Positions 1 to 6,582 of a DNA stretch of 8,939 nt are shown piece by piece; position 1 is the first letter of the stretch, and every line of letters begins with the position of its first letter. The position numbers and the translations under genes were made by a program. Source of the stretch: an uncultured Spirochaetia bacterium. Its GTDB lineage: Bacteria; Spirochaetota; UBA4802; JAGODF01. The DNA is taken from assembly GCA_937967705.1 (NCBI GenBank), contig CALCJG010000271.1:1-8939 (forward strand), in the 5' to 3' direction. Under the pieces are notes generated by a model. The model did no database searches, was not told the DNA's origin, and saw nothing but the letters and a program-made list of their open reading frames with translations.

Positions 1-51
1 GCACCAAACGGAGCGAAGCGGAGTGACTGCGGCGAGTTTCGAGCGACCCAG

Positions 52-76
52 CCCCGCCGGCGAGGCGAGCGCGGGG
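52..76. repeat. GC-rich inverted repeat, 6-bp arms
   Basis: CCCCGC at 52-57 is matched by GCGGGG at 71-76 across a 13-base GC-rich loop. It lies just before the stronger hairpin at 80-113, and the surrounding bases 1-80 are rich in GAGCGA/GCGGAG/GGCGAG words. This kind of sequence is often part of dispersed intergenic repeats, but only one copy is visible here, so repeat status is inferred. Confidence 0.4.
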
Positions 77-79
77 AGG

Positions 80-113
80 TGTCGGAGGGGTTGCGCTTTC
101 AACCCCTCTGACA
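80..113. repeat. Long hairpin, 14-bp stem and 6-base loop
   Basis: Bases 80-93 pair with 100-113 around the loop CGCTTT. Thirteen of the 14 pairs are Watson-Crick and one is a G-T wobble. No run of T follows (AAAGGCC comes next), so it does not look like a classical intrinsic terminator of a plus-strand transcript. It could be the end of a transcript entering from upstream, an RNA structure in the leader of the following gene, or part of a dispersed repeat. No gene is seen in 1-253. Confidence 0.6.
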
Positions 114-253
114 AAGGCCAGTTCCGCTCAGGAACAAAACCCCACAACTCCCGGCAGGGGAAACAATGACAGCATGGCACCATAGCCATAACGCTCAAGT
201 TGATAATATGAAACCAAAAAGCCCCCCGCCCAGGGGAAAAGAGAGGAGGCCCC

Positions 254-658
254 ATGGCCAGAGTAAAATTAAACGGCCCCTTTAAGGAAATAAACGGCTC
301 CCTGGACGGCCTCGTCTTTTACACCTACCGAAGCCGCGTCTACCTGCGTCAATACGTGGTGCCGCATAACCCCCGCACGGAGGGCCAGCAGGCCGCGCGC
401 ACGGCCTTTAAGGATTTGGCGGCGGAATGGAAAGCGCTCAGCCGGGAAGAGAAGGAGAAATGGAACGGAAGGGCCCGAGCCCAGGGACGCCGGGGCTACA
501 ATCTCTATATAAGCGAGGGCCTGACAAAGAGGAATAAACCGGAAATCGAAGCGGAAGCGGTTGCGCAGTACCGCCAGGTACGGACTGCAAACGAACCGGT
601 TCCGCAACCCACCCTCCCTCTTGCTAAGGGGGAGGCGGCGCGGCGCGCCGGAGGGTGA
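254..658 (+). CDS. Small conserved protein of unknown function, HMG-box-like composition
   Basis: This 134-residue protein has no function I can name. The start is well supported: GAGAGGAGG lies four bases before the ATG. The N-terminal 35 residues look like short beta strands (GLVFYTYRSRVYLRQYV). Then comes NPRTEGQQAARTAF (about 39-52) and a basic helical stretch with W59, W70 and RGYNLYIS (about 80-87). The pattern NPRT..QQ..R..F....W..LS..EK..W resembles small basic proteins found in spirochaete, planctomycete and phage genomes, and superficially an HMG box, so nucleic-acid binding is a guess. No signal peptide or membrane segment is seen. The last 15 or so residues (PTLPLAKGEAARRAGG) are encoded by a cluster of inverted repeats and are probably not part of the ancestral protein. 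The gene converges on the DUF362 gene with 15 bases between stop codons. Confidence 0.7.
   Translation: MARVKLNGPFKEINGSLDGLVFYTYRSRVYLRQYVVPHNPRTEGQQAARTAFKDLAAEWKALSREEKEKWNGRARAQGRRGYNLYISEGLTKRNKPEIEAEAVAQYRQVRTANEPVPQPTLPLAKGEAARRAGG
610..657. repeat. Palindromic repeat element at gene end
   Basis: Outer arms CACCCTCC (610-617) and GGAGGGTG (650-657) are exact inverted copies. Nested inside is CCTCCCTCTT (613-622) against AAGGGGGAGG (626-635), ten pairs with one wobble and a three-base loop, followed by the self-complementary CGGCGCGCCG at 641-650. Such CCTCCC...GGGAGG blocks are typical of small palindromic intergenic repeats in several bacterial groups. Here the block lies inside the last codons of the 254-658 gene. 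Copy number elsewhere in the genome cannot be seen. Confidence 0.55.
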
Positions 659-667
659 TTATCACCC
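653..667. terminator. Perfect palindrome between convergent genes, possible bidirectional terminator
   Basis: GGGTGAT and ATCACCC are exact inverted copies around a single central T at 660. The site covers the TGA stop of the upstream gene (656-658) and ends seven bases before the TAA stop of the facing DUF362 gene (674-676). Its position between two converging genes suits a shared terminator, but neither strand has a clear T-run, and the one-base centre is too tight for an ordinary RNA loop unless the inner pairs open. An operator or a repeat end are alternatives. Confidence 0.35.
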
Positions 668-673
668 CAACCC

Positions 674-1741
674 TTATTGCAGCGTGAGGGCTTTTTCAGG
701 GCAGATCTCCTGGCAGCAGAAGCAGGTGATGCAGACCCCGGGCTTCACGGCCGGGAGGCCCCCCTTCATCTCCAGGGCGGAAACGGGGCAGTGATGGACG
801 CAGACCCCGCAGCCCGAACAGAGGGAGGGGTCCGCCTTCGGCTGAAGGAGCGTGCGTTTGTGCATCAGCTCCTGCAGGGCTGTGTTGCTGTAGATGGCGC
901 TTCCCCCCAGGGGCGGGAGCTTGAAACCGGGGAGGGGCTTCAGCTCTCCGTCTATTTCGATGGACCCGGGATCGAAGTCCCCCAGGCCCGCCTCCCGGGC
1001 CTTCTCCAGAAACCAGAGCTTCGAGGGATCGCATCCCATCATGACGGCGATGATCGAATCCATCGCCACGGCGTTGTCGGAGGCCATCAGCAGGCCGATA
1101 TCCCGGAGGTCCGGCGATGCGGGACCGTTGCCCTCCATCCCTACCACCGCGTCGACGATGAAGAGATCGGGAACGCGCAGTCGGAAGATATCCACGATAA
1201 GCTCATGGAAGCGCTCGGGACTGCCGGCCTCCCGGTGCAGCCGCGCCTTCTGGGCTCCCGGGAGGATGCCGTAGCTGTTCTTGACGGCCCCGGAGATTAC
1301 CGTCAGCCCGTGGGTCTTGAACTTGGGCAGGCTGATGATCACATCGGCCTCCATGACGGCCCGGGACACCGTGACGCTCTCCCGGCCGAAAGGGCGGAAA
1401 TCCACGGATACGGAATCCGTTCCGATGTTCCGATAATAGGGGCCCGCCGCCTCCATCAGCCCCGCGCTCCGGAAGCTCTCCTCGTTGGCCCCGTAGCTGA
1501 AGACCCCGGGGTTGTCCCCCACGATGAGGGAGGCCGGATTCAGGGAGACCGCCTTCTTGACCACGGCGGCAAGGACCGCCGGATGGGTAACGATCCCCTC
1601 CTCGGCCCGGGATGCCCGGAGGACGTTGGGTTTGATCAGCACCTTCCTCCCCTCCAGGGGAACCGGAAAGAGTTCAAAGGCCCGGTCTACGGCAGGAATC
1701 AGGTCTTCATAGACAGCAGGGTGTATCATCACTTTCGGCAT
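674..1741 (-). CDS. DUF362 protein with C-terminal 2[4Fe-4S] ferredoxin domain
   Basis: This 355-residue protein belongs to the DUF362 family. Family hallmarks are KVLIKPNVL (about 33-41), SLIVGDNPG (71-79), ADVIISLPKFKTHGLTVISGAVKN (132-155) and the DIGLLMASDNAVAMDSI region (214-230). The C-terminus carries two CxxCxxCxxxCP clusters at Cys308/311/314/318 and Cys337/340/343/347, enough for two 4Fe-4S centres. There is no signal peptide or membrane span, so it is probably cytoplasmic. The family's reaction is not settled; electron transfer coupled to an unknown substrate is an inference from the clusters. I chose the ATG at 1741 because AAAGGAAG lies just before it; a TTG at 1783 would add 14 residues and overlap the kinase gene. 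The gene lies 34 bases after the kinase stop on the same strand, so the two are probably cotranscribed. Confidence 0.9.
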   Translation of the reverse strand: MPKVMIHPAVYEDLIPAVDRAFELFPVPLEGRKVLIKPNVLRASRAEEGIVTHPAVLAAVVKKAVSLNPASLIVGDNPGVFSYGANEESFRSAGLMEAAGPYYRNIGTDSVSVDFRPFGRESVTVSRAVMEADVIISLPKFKTHGLTVISGAVKNSYGILPGAQKARLHREAGSPERFHELIVDIFRLRVPDLFIVDAVVGMEGNGPASPDLRDIGLLMASDNAVAMDSIIAVMMGCDPSKLWFLEKAREAGLGDFDPGSIEIDGELKPLPGFKLPPLGGSAIYSNTALQELMHKRTLLQPKADPSLCSGCGVCVHHCPVSALEMKGGLPAVKPGVCITCFCCQEICPEKALTLQ

Positions 1742-1775
1742 GGCTTCCTTTCTGTGGCAATTCAGTCGATAGATT

Positions 1776-3776
1776 TCAGACAACGGGAAAACGGACGATA
1801 AAGCAGGCGCCCCCGTTGGAGGCGACCTCCACCTTACCGCCGATCTGCCGGGTCAGGGCCTGCACCAGTCTCCAGCCCAGGGTTTCCCGCGGGGATGTCT
1901 CAAAGTCCTCCGGAAGCCCCCGGCCGTTGTCCCGGATGACCAGAGAGGCCTCCCCCTCCTCCTGGGACAGGGAGACCAATAGCTCGGGATGCTCCGTTTC
2001 CGCAAAAGCGTGTTTCAGCGCATTGGAGAGGAGCTCGTTGACAATGAGGGAGCAGGGTATGGCCGCGTCGATCCCCAGCCACATCTCACTGATCTCCAGC
2101 TTCAGGGCCAGGCCGCTGGCCTGCCGGGGAGAGGCCTGGGTGATCTCCCGCGCCAGGGCGCTGAGAAAGGCCTTCATCTCGATGCCCGAGAAGTTTTCGG
2201 AGCGGTAAAGCTGCTCATGAACCAGCGCCATGGAGCGTATGCGCTGACGGCACTCCCGGAAGAGCTCCACATCCCGGGGATCGTTGAGATGCCGCTCCTG
2301 AAGGCTCAGAATGCTCGATATGACCTGCATGTTGTTCTTCACCCGGTGATGCACCTCCTTGAGGAGGACGTTCTTCTCCTCCAGGGACTGGCGGATCTCG
2401 CTCTCCATGCGCCGGTTCTCGGTCACGTCGAGACCCACGGCTATGGAGCCGATCATCTCCCCATCCTCTCCCAGGAGGTAATCGGAGTTCCAGGAGATGA
2501 TCTTTTCCGACCCGTCCCGGCTTCGAATGCGCGTCTCCAGGTTGACCACGGAATCCCCCTCAAGGATTTCCCGGGCCTTTGCCACAATCTCCTCCCGGTA
2601 GGCCTCATCGGGATAGAGCCAGTTCCATATCTCCGTCCCCCCCAGTACCTCCTCCCGGCGGTAACCGCTGATGCGCTCCGCCGCCTCGTTCCAGAGGGAC
2701 ACCTTCATCTCCCGGTCGAGGGCGTTGATCCAGACGTTGGCGTTGTCGATGATCCGCTCCCGGAAATAGCTGAGCTCTATGATCCCCCTTTCCGCCCGCT
2801 GACGCCGCTCCAGCTCTTCCATCAGCTCCGCCGTACGCAGGGCTACCCTGCGGCGCAGGGTCCAGGACCATCCCAAGGTTAAGATGAGCAGGGCCAGGAG
2901 AGGAGCCAGAACCCAGAGAGCGTAACGCATGAGAACCCGGTAGGTCTCCTCTTCATCATAGATGCCGAACCATTTCTCGTGGATCTCCCGGTATTTACCG
3001 GTCATCTTGAGTATTCCCAGCCCCTCGTTCAACCTGGCAAGGAGGACCCTGTTCCCCTCCCGCACGGCAAAGCAGTATTTCTGAGGCATCAGCTTCAGCT
3101 CCAGGCCCTTGAGGTTATTTATACCCATGCGGTCGGTATAGTAGAGCACCTGGTAGCGCTGCAGGAGAGCCGCGTCCGCCTTCCCCTCGCTGAGCCCCTG
3201 AATGATATCATGGACATTTTCCAGGGCTACGAGATTCGTCGACAGCTTCTTTTCGAGGGCATAATCGTGCATGATGTCCCCCTTCTGCACCATCAGCCGC
3301 TTCCCGGCCAGGTCCTCCAGGGACCGGAGGGGACTCCCCTCACGAACGAAGAGATCGTGGGTCACGACGGTGTGCGGCAGGGAGAAGTCCACCTTTCTGT
3401 CCCGCTCCCGGGAATAAAACATCCCCGCCAGCATATCGATCTTCCCCTCCTCCAGCTCCCGGCGTACCGTGTCCCAGGGACCCAGAACAATTTCAATTTT
3501 GAAACCCATGACCCGGGCGGTCTCCCGGAGGAGATCGATGTTGAAGCCGGCGGGAATGCCGTTATCCAGGAACTCGAAGGGGGCGTAATCGTGGTCGCTG
3601 CGCACGTGGATGACATCCTTCCGGGAAGTCCGCTCTTCTTCCGAACGGGCCTGGGACGCCGGGACGCTTGTAATTAAAAGCAGGGCCATCAGCCCCCTGA
3701 TGAGCGCTGAAACCGCACCTCTGACCGCCGGGGCAGTCAAGAGGGTTTTCAGAAACATGAGGAAACGGCATTTCAA
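1776..3776 (-). CDS. Membrane sensor histidine kinase: SBP3 sensor, PAS, HisKA_2, HATPase
   Basis: This 666-residue protein is built, in order, as a signal sequence (to about residue 43, ending SQA), a periplasmic solute-binding family 3 domain (about 56-272), one membrane span (about 285-305), a coiled linker, a PAS domain (about 335-457), a HisKA_2 dimerisation domain with LLKEVHHRVKNNMQ (phospho-acceptor probably His477), and a HATPase domain with NELLSNALKHA (580-590), DNGRGLP (616-622) and LGWRLV (633-638). It should autophosphorylate on binding an amino-acid-like or other small ligand outside the cell. No receiver domain or response regulator gene is in the window, so its partner lies elsewhere. 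The start chosen is TTG at 3776, with AGAGGTGG seven bases upstream. An ATG at 3794 has no ribosome binding site and would leave a leader of only about 15 bases from the predicted promoter. Confidence 0.92.
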   Translation of the reverse strand: MKCRFLMFLKTLLTAPAVRGAVSALIRGLMALLLITSVPASQARSEEERTSRKDVIHVRSDHDYAPFEFLDNGIPAGFNIDLLRETARVMGFKIEIVLGPWDTVRRELEEGKIDMLAGMFYSRERDRKVDFSLPHTVVTHDLFVREGSPLRSLEDLAGKRLMVQKGDIMHDYALEKKLSTNLVALENVHDIIQGLSEGKADAALLQRYQVLYYTDRMGINNLKGLELKLMPQKYCFAVREGNRVLLARLNEGLGILKMTGKYREIHEKWFGIYDEEETYRVLMRYALWVLAPLLALLILTLGWSWTLRRRVALRTAELMEELERRQRAERGIIELSYFRERIIDNANVWINALDREMKVSLWNEAAERISGYRREEVLGGTEIWNWLYPDEAYREEIVAKAREILEGDSVVNLETRIRSRDGSEKIISWNSDYLLGEDGEMIGSIAVGLDVTENRRMESEIRQSLEEKNVLLKEVHHRVKNNMQVISSILSLQERHLNDPRDVELFRECRQRIRSMALVHEQLYRSENFSGIEMKAFLSALAREITQASPRQASGLALKLEISEMWLGIDAAIPCSLIVNELLSNALKHAFAETEHPELLVSLSQEEGEASLVIRDNGRGLPEDFETSPRETLGWRLVQALTRQIGGKVEVASNGGACFIVRFPVV

Positions 3777-3783
3777 CGGAGTT

Positions 3784-3791
3784 CCACCTCT
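3784..3791 (-). promoter_or_regulatory. Ribosome binding site that decides the TTG start of the sensor kinase
   Basis: Read on the minus strand the sequence is AGAGGTGG, closely complementary to the 16S rRNA 3' end, seven bases before TTG at 3776-3774. It lies inside the extra codons that would be used if the upstream ATG at 3794 were the start, which argues for the TTG. Confidence 0.6.
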
Positions 3792-3815
3792 CATGGACAA
3801 AGGATTGTAAACCTC

Positions 3816-3844
3816 ATTTTACCCGGAGATTAGGGGATTCTCAA
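3816..3844 (-). promoter_or_regulatory. Sigma-70-type promoter of the sensor kinase-DUF362 unit
   Basis: On the minus strand, TTGAGA (3844-3839) and TAAAAT (3821-3816) are separated by 17 bases; each hexamer matches the consensus at five of six positions. The expected transcription start is near 3809, giving a leader of about 30 bases to the TTG start at 3776. Assigned by eye from consensus only. Confidence 0.6.
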
Positions 3845-3902
3845 GAAATAATCCGCCATGGACCCTTTTTTCTCCCGGCGATCGCAGAACGGCAAATAAT
3901 CC

Positions 3903-3932
3903 TTGCCATTCTTGCCCCTCCCGTCCTTTAAA
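3903..3932 (+). promoter_or_regulatory. Possible promoter of the pseudouridine synthase gene
   Basis: TTGCCA (3903-3908) and TTTAAA (3927-3932) are 18 bases apart, upstream of the ATG at 3958. The -35 is good but the -10 is poor, so this is a weak candidate. It faces away from the kinase promoter, making 3795-3957 a divergent control region. Confidence 0.25.
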
Positions 3933-3957
3933 GGAGTGATACAGGACCGAACCAGAA

Positions 3958-4698
3958 ATGCCGATAGCCGAAGACATCCCCCTTCTTTATGAGGATGATG
4001 TTATCCTCATAGCCGACAAGCCCGCCGGCCTGCTGACCCAGGAGGACAGCACCGGCCGTCCCTCGTTATACGGACTGGTCAGGGAATATCTTGCAAAAGG
4101 GCAGGGGGGTGATGTGTATCTCGCAGCGGTCCACCGGATAGACCTGCCGGTCTCGGGGATGGTCCTCTTCGCCAAAACCGCAATGGCCGCCGGCAGGCTC
4201 TCGGAGGAGCTCAAGCTGCAGAGGATACGGCGGTTCTACGGCGCCCTGGTCTCCCCTCCGCCCGGGGAGGAGCGCCGTTCATCGGAGTGGCGCGAACTGC
4301 GTCAGCTCCTGCTGCGCCGGCGGGACCGGGCCCATATCGTGAATGAGCCGGGCCCCCGAACCCGGGAGGTTTCTTTAAAGTATCTTATTCTGGCGGGGAG
4401 AAAAGATTGCGCCCTGCTTTTAATGGAGCTCCTTACCGGCAGGCGCCATCAGATCCGCGTCCAGCTCTCCTCCCTGGGAACGCCGATCGTCGGCGATGCC
4501 TTCTACGGATCAAAGGAAGCCCCGAAAGAGGGGGGCATAGGGCTTCATGCCGCCTGCCTGAGCTTCCTCCATCCCATGACCCGTACCCCTCTTACGGTGA
4601 TATCGCCCCTGCCCCCGCACTTCCCTGGGAGGCTGGGGCTTTCCGCCCGGGAGGCAGAAATACTGATGGAAACGCATCTGACCGGGGTAACCGCCTAA
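3958..4698 (+). CDS. RluA-family pseudouridine synthase
   Basis: This 246-residue enzyme converts selected uridines of rRNA or tRNA to pseudouridine. Family motifs are LYEDDVILIADKPAGLL (10-26), the catalytic block HRIDLPVSG (59-67, with Asp62 as nucleophile), LLTGRRHQIRVQL (158-170), GTPIVGDAFYG (174-184) and LHAACLSFLHP (196-206). Families usually show HRLDRxTSG; here Leu replaces the basic residue after Asp and Val the Thr, a variation seen in related members. There is no N-terminal S4 domain, so the length is that of a bare catalytic domain. The target base cannot be told from sequence. An in-frame TGA at 3937-3939 excludes longer starts. The best purine-rich stretch (AAGGAG at 3931) is 21 bases from the ATG, so translation initiation looks weak. 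The gene converges on the chemoreceptor remnant. Confidence 0.92.
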   Translation: MPIAEDIPLLYEDDVILIADKPAGLLTQEDSTGRPSLYGLVREYLAKGQGGDVYLAAVHRIDLPVSGMVLFAKTAMAAGRLSEELKLQRIRRFYGALVSPPPGEERRSSEWRELRQLLLRRRDRAHIVNEPGPRTREVSLKYLILAGRKDCALLLMELLTGRRHQIRVQLSSLGTPIVGDAFYGSKEAPKEGGIGLHAACLSFLHPMTRTPLTVISPLPPHFPGRLGLSAREAEILMETHLTGVTA

Positions 4699-4720
4699 CA
4701 GCCTCTCAGGGCGACAGGAC

Positions 4721-5291
4721 TCAGACGCGGAACCGTTCCACCCGTCCCTTTTGATCCTCCGCCATTCCGGCCACTTCCTCGGAGCTGCTGGAGAGCTCCT
4801 CGGCGCTGGCGGTGATGCTCTCCGAGCCTTCGGTGATTCGGGATATCAGCTGGGATATCGCCCCTCTCCAAGCAGATCCGGGAAATCTCGGCAATGAAGA
4901 GCTTGCCGCGGGCATCGGCGAGTTTCGCAAGGCTCTTGCCCTCCAGGTCCGGCCGATACGGATGCAGCACCGTCATGGACTCGGCGGTGTTGATCCAGAA
5001 GTATTCCTTGCCGTCGGAACCGTAGCGGAATTTCCGCACATGCTCCCGAGCCGCCTCCCGCGCCGCCTCCTCCGTCATCCTCCCCGCCTGATATTCCGCA
5101 TAGAAGTTGGCCGCGGTGCCCGCAGCTATACGGGTCAGCTCCCGGATCATCTCCTTTTTCTTGTCCAGTATACTCTGTTCCGCGGCGGGTATAAAATAAG
5201 CCAGTATTGTGGCCGAGAAGACGACGATGATGGCGGTTCCTGTCATCAGGATTTTTGTCCTTATGGATATGCGCCGGTTACTCCCTTTCAT
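4721..5291 (-). pseudogene. Methyl-accepting chemotaxis gene with internal deletion and frameshift
   Basis: The front of a transmembrane chemoreceptor is intact for about 144 codons: ATG at 5291 with AAGGAG eight bases upstream, a membrane span (about 12-34), and the first part of a single-Cache (sCache_2) sensor domain, including KEYFWINTAESMTVLHPYRP (95-114) and DLEGKSL. Near base 4859 the homology stops. The next sequence makes sense only in another frame, where it reads AISQLISRITEGSESI, then AEELSSSSEEVAGMAEDQ, ending RVERFRV and TGA at 4721. That is the C-terminal end of an MCP signalling domain. The rest of Cache, the second membrane span, HAMP and the CheA/CheW-binding hairpin tip are missing, so no working receptor can be made. 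Without the frame change, translation continues to 4695 as nonsense, overlapping the pseudouridine synthase gene by four bases. A real deletion and an assembly error are both possible. Confidence 0.85.
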
Positions 5292-5346
5292 GGCTCTGCT
5301 CCTTTTTGCCTACGGAATGAGTATGCCCCCCTGAACGGTTCACAAA

Positions 5347-5375
5347 ATGATACCGTTTCCTGCAGCGAATGTCAA
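5347..5375 (-). promoter_or_regulatory. Near-consensus sigma-70 promoter of the chemoreceptor gene
   Basis: On the minus strand, a perfect TTGACA (5375-5370) is followed after 17 bases by TATCAT (5352-5347), one mismatch from consensus. The expected start is near 5340, giving a leader of about 50 bases with a good ribosome binding site before the ATG at 5291. The control region is therefore intact although the gene is broken. Confidence 0.7.
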
Positions 5376-5394
5376 TATCTTCATTAATATTGAC
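5371..5394. promoter_or_regulatory. Operator-like palindrome over the chemoreceptor -35 box
   Basis: GTCAATAT (5371-5378) and ATATTGAC (5387-5394) are exact inverted copies with an eight-base spacer, 24 bases in all. One arm supplies five of the six bases of the -35 hexamer of the chemoreceptor promoter. The arm-centre spacing of 16 bases, about one and a half turns, is compatible with a dimeric regulator, but the regulator is unknown. It also lies about 190 bases upstream of htpX. Confidence 0.5.
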
Positions 5395-5439
5395 TATTGC
5401 CCCCCATCCCCTACCAGAAAAAACAGTGAAATAAAAAAT

Positions 5440-5467
5440 TCGACAGTAACCAAAATTGTGGTAGATT
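5440..5467 (+). promoter_or_regulatory. Possible promoter of htpX
   Basis: TCGACA (5440-5445) and TAGATT (5462-5467) are 16 bases apart in the AT-rich stretch before htpX, five and four consensus matches respectively. No match to a heat-shock sigma promoter was seen. A leader of about 105 bases would follow, containing a small CCCCG/CGGGG inverted repeat (5530-5549). Weak evidence. Confidence 0.25.
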
Positions 5468-5580
5468 TCTCCCAATCATGTGAGATGGAAATGGTTCCGT
5501 CTTGCGTATAAAAAAGATAGGCCTCCGGACCCCGATGGTGGAACCGGGGAGCAGAAAAACTGAATTTGGGAGAGGAAAAC

Positions 5581-6468
5581 ATGCTGAAACGAATTGGTCT
5601 CTTTCTTCTGACAAACCTGCTGGTGGTCCTGACCGTCAGCGTCATACTGAGCTTCGCCCTTCCTGCCCTGGGCATCGACCCGAAGAGCCTGGTAGGCCTT
5701 GCCCTCTTCTGCGGGATATTCGGAATGGCGGGCGCCTTCATATCCCTCGCCATAAGCCGCTGGATGGCCAAGCGGGCCTATAGCATCCACCTGATCACCG
5801 GGCAGGAGGCGGACTACAATCTCCGGGCCCTCTACGACATGGTGGCCCGCCTTGCCCGGCAGGGAGGCCTGACGGAGGTGCCGGAGGTGGGAATATACGA
5901 GTCCCCGGAACCCAACGCCTTCGCCACCGGCCCTTCCCGGAAACGCTCTCTGGTGGCCTTCTCCACCGGTCTTCTCAACTCCATGAACTCCGAGGAGGTG
6001 GAGGCGGTAGCCGCCCACGAGATATCCCACATCACCAACGGCGACATGGTGACGATGACCCTCCTCACAGGCATCGCCAACGCCCTGGTCATGTTCCTGG
6101 CCCGGGTGGTCACCTTCGCCATCGACACCTTTCTCCGGGACGACGACGGGGAGGGGGGACTGGGCTTCATCGCCCGTATCGCGGTCACCATGGCGCTGGA
6201 AACCGTCTTCATGCTCATCGCCTCCATCCCCCTGGCCTGGTTTTCCCGCCGCAGGGAATACCGCGCGGATGCAGGCTCGGCCGGCCTCACCAGCCCCCGG
6301 GCCATGATACACGCCCTGGAGGCGCTGGCCCGCACGGCGGACATACCCCAGCCCAAGGACTCTTTTGCCATGGCCAAGATCAGCTCCTCCCGCCGGGTTT
6401 CTCTCTGGTCCACCCATCCGTCCCTGGAGGACCGGATCGCCCGGCTCTCCCAGTCCCAGCAGGGGTGA
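5581..6468 (+). CDS. htpX: Membrane-bound zinc metalloprotease HtpX
   Basis: This 295-residue M48-family protease degrades misfolded or damaged inner-membrane proteins with its active site on the cytoplasmic face. Two N-terminal hydrophobic spans (about 5-28 and 37-59) are followed by PEVGIYESPEPNAFATGPSR (101-120) and by the zinc motif HEISH (146-150). Two further hydrophobic stretches (about 157-184 and 196-220) precede EYRAD (226-230), where Glu226 should be the third zinc ligand. The C-terminal STHPSLEDRI (277-286) is also typical. Length and order match the usual family size of about 285-300. The ATG at 5581 is preferred because GGGAGAGG precedes it by five bases; a TTG 15 bases upstream is the alternative. 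A gap of 114 bases separates it from rdgB, so it may head the downstream operon or be its own unit. Confidence 0.96.
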   Translation: MLKRIGLFLLTNLLVVLTVSVILSFALPALGIDPKSLVGLALFCGIFGMAGAFISLAISRWMAKRAYSIHLITGQEADYNLRALYDMVARLARQGGLTEVPEVGIYESPEPNAFATGPSRKRSLVAFSTGLLNSMNSEEVEAVAAHEISHITNGDMVTMTLLTGIANALVMFLARVVTFAIDTFLRDDDGEGGLGFIARIAVTMALETVFMLIASIPLAWFSRRREYRADAGSAGLTSPRAMIHALEALARTADIPQPKDSFAMAKISSSRRVSLWSTHPSLEDRIARLSQSQQG

Positions 6469-6582
6469 TGTCTTCCGGACAGTAAACCCGCCGGCCCGGC
6501 AGGGGGGCAGAAATTATCGTTGCCATACCTCCCCCCTCCGGTAAGGTGCGGGCAGCCTGTCCATATCCGGGAGGACCGCCAT

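Noticed and set aside
194..212. GATAAT (202-207) considered as the -10 box of the first gene
   Set aside because: No acceptable -35 hexamer is found 16-18 bases upstream.
677..1801. Long open frame of 374 codons on the plus strand opposite the DUF362 gene
   Set aside because: It is the complement of a clear family member with two iron-sulfur motifs; its translation is low in complexity pattern, has no recognisable motif and no ribosome binding site. High GC makes such shadows common.
1989..2882. Open frame of 297 codons on the plus strand opposite the sensor kinase
   Set aside because: It lies opposite the PAS and HisKA_2 domains, which are unmistakable, and has no motif of its own.
5476..6417. 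Open frame of 313 codons on the minus strand opposite htpX
   Set aside because: The plus strand encodes an intact HtpX with HEISH and EYRAD. The antisense product is Gly/His/Arg-rich with no domain, a codon-bias shadow.
6486..6505. GCCGG-C-CCGGC inverted repeat between htpX and rdgB considered as a terminator
   Set aside because: The loop would be a single base and no T-run follows; it is more likely chance in GC-rich sequence.
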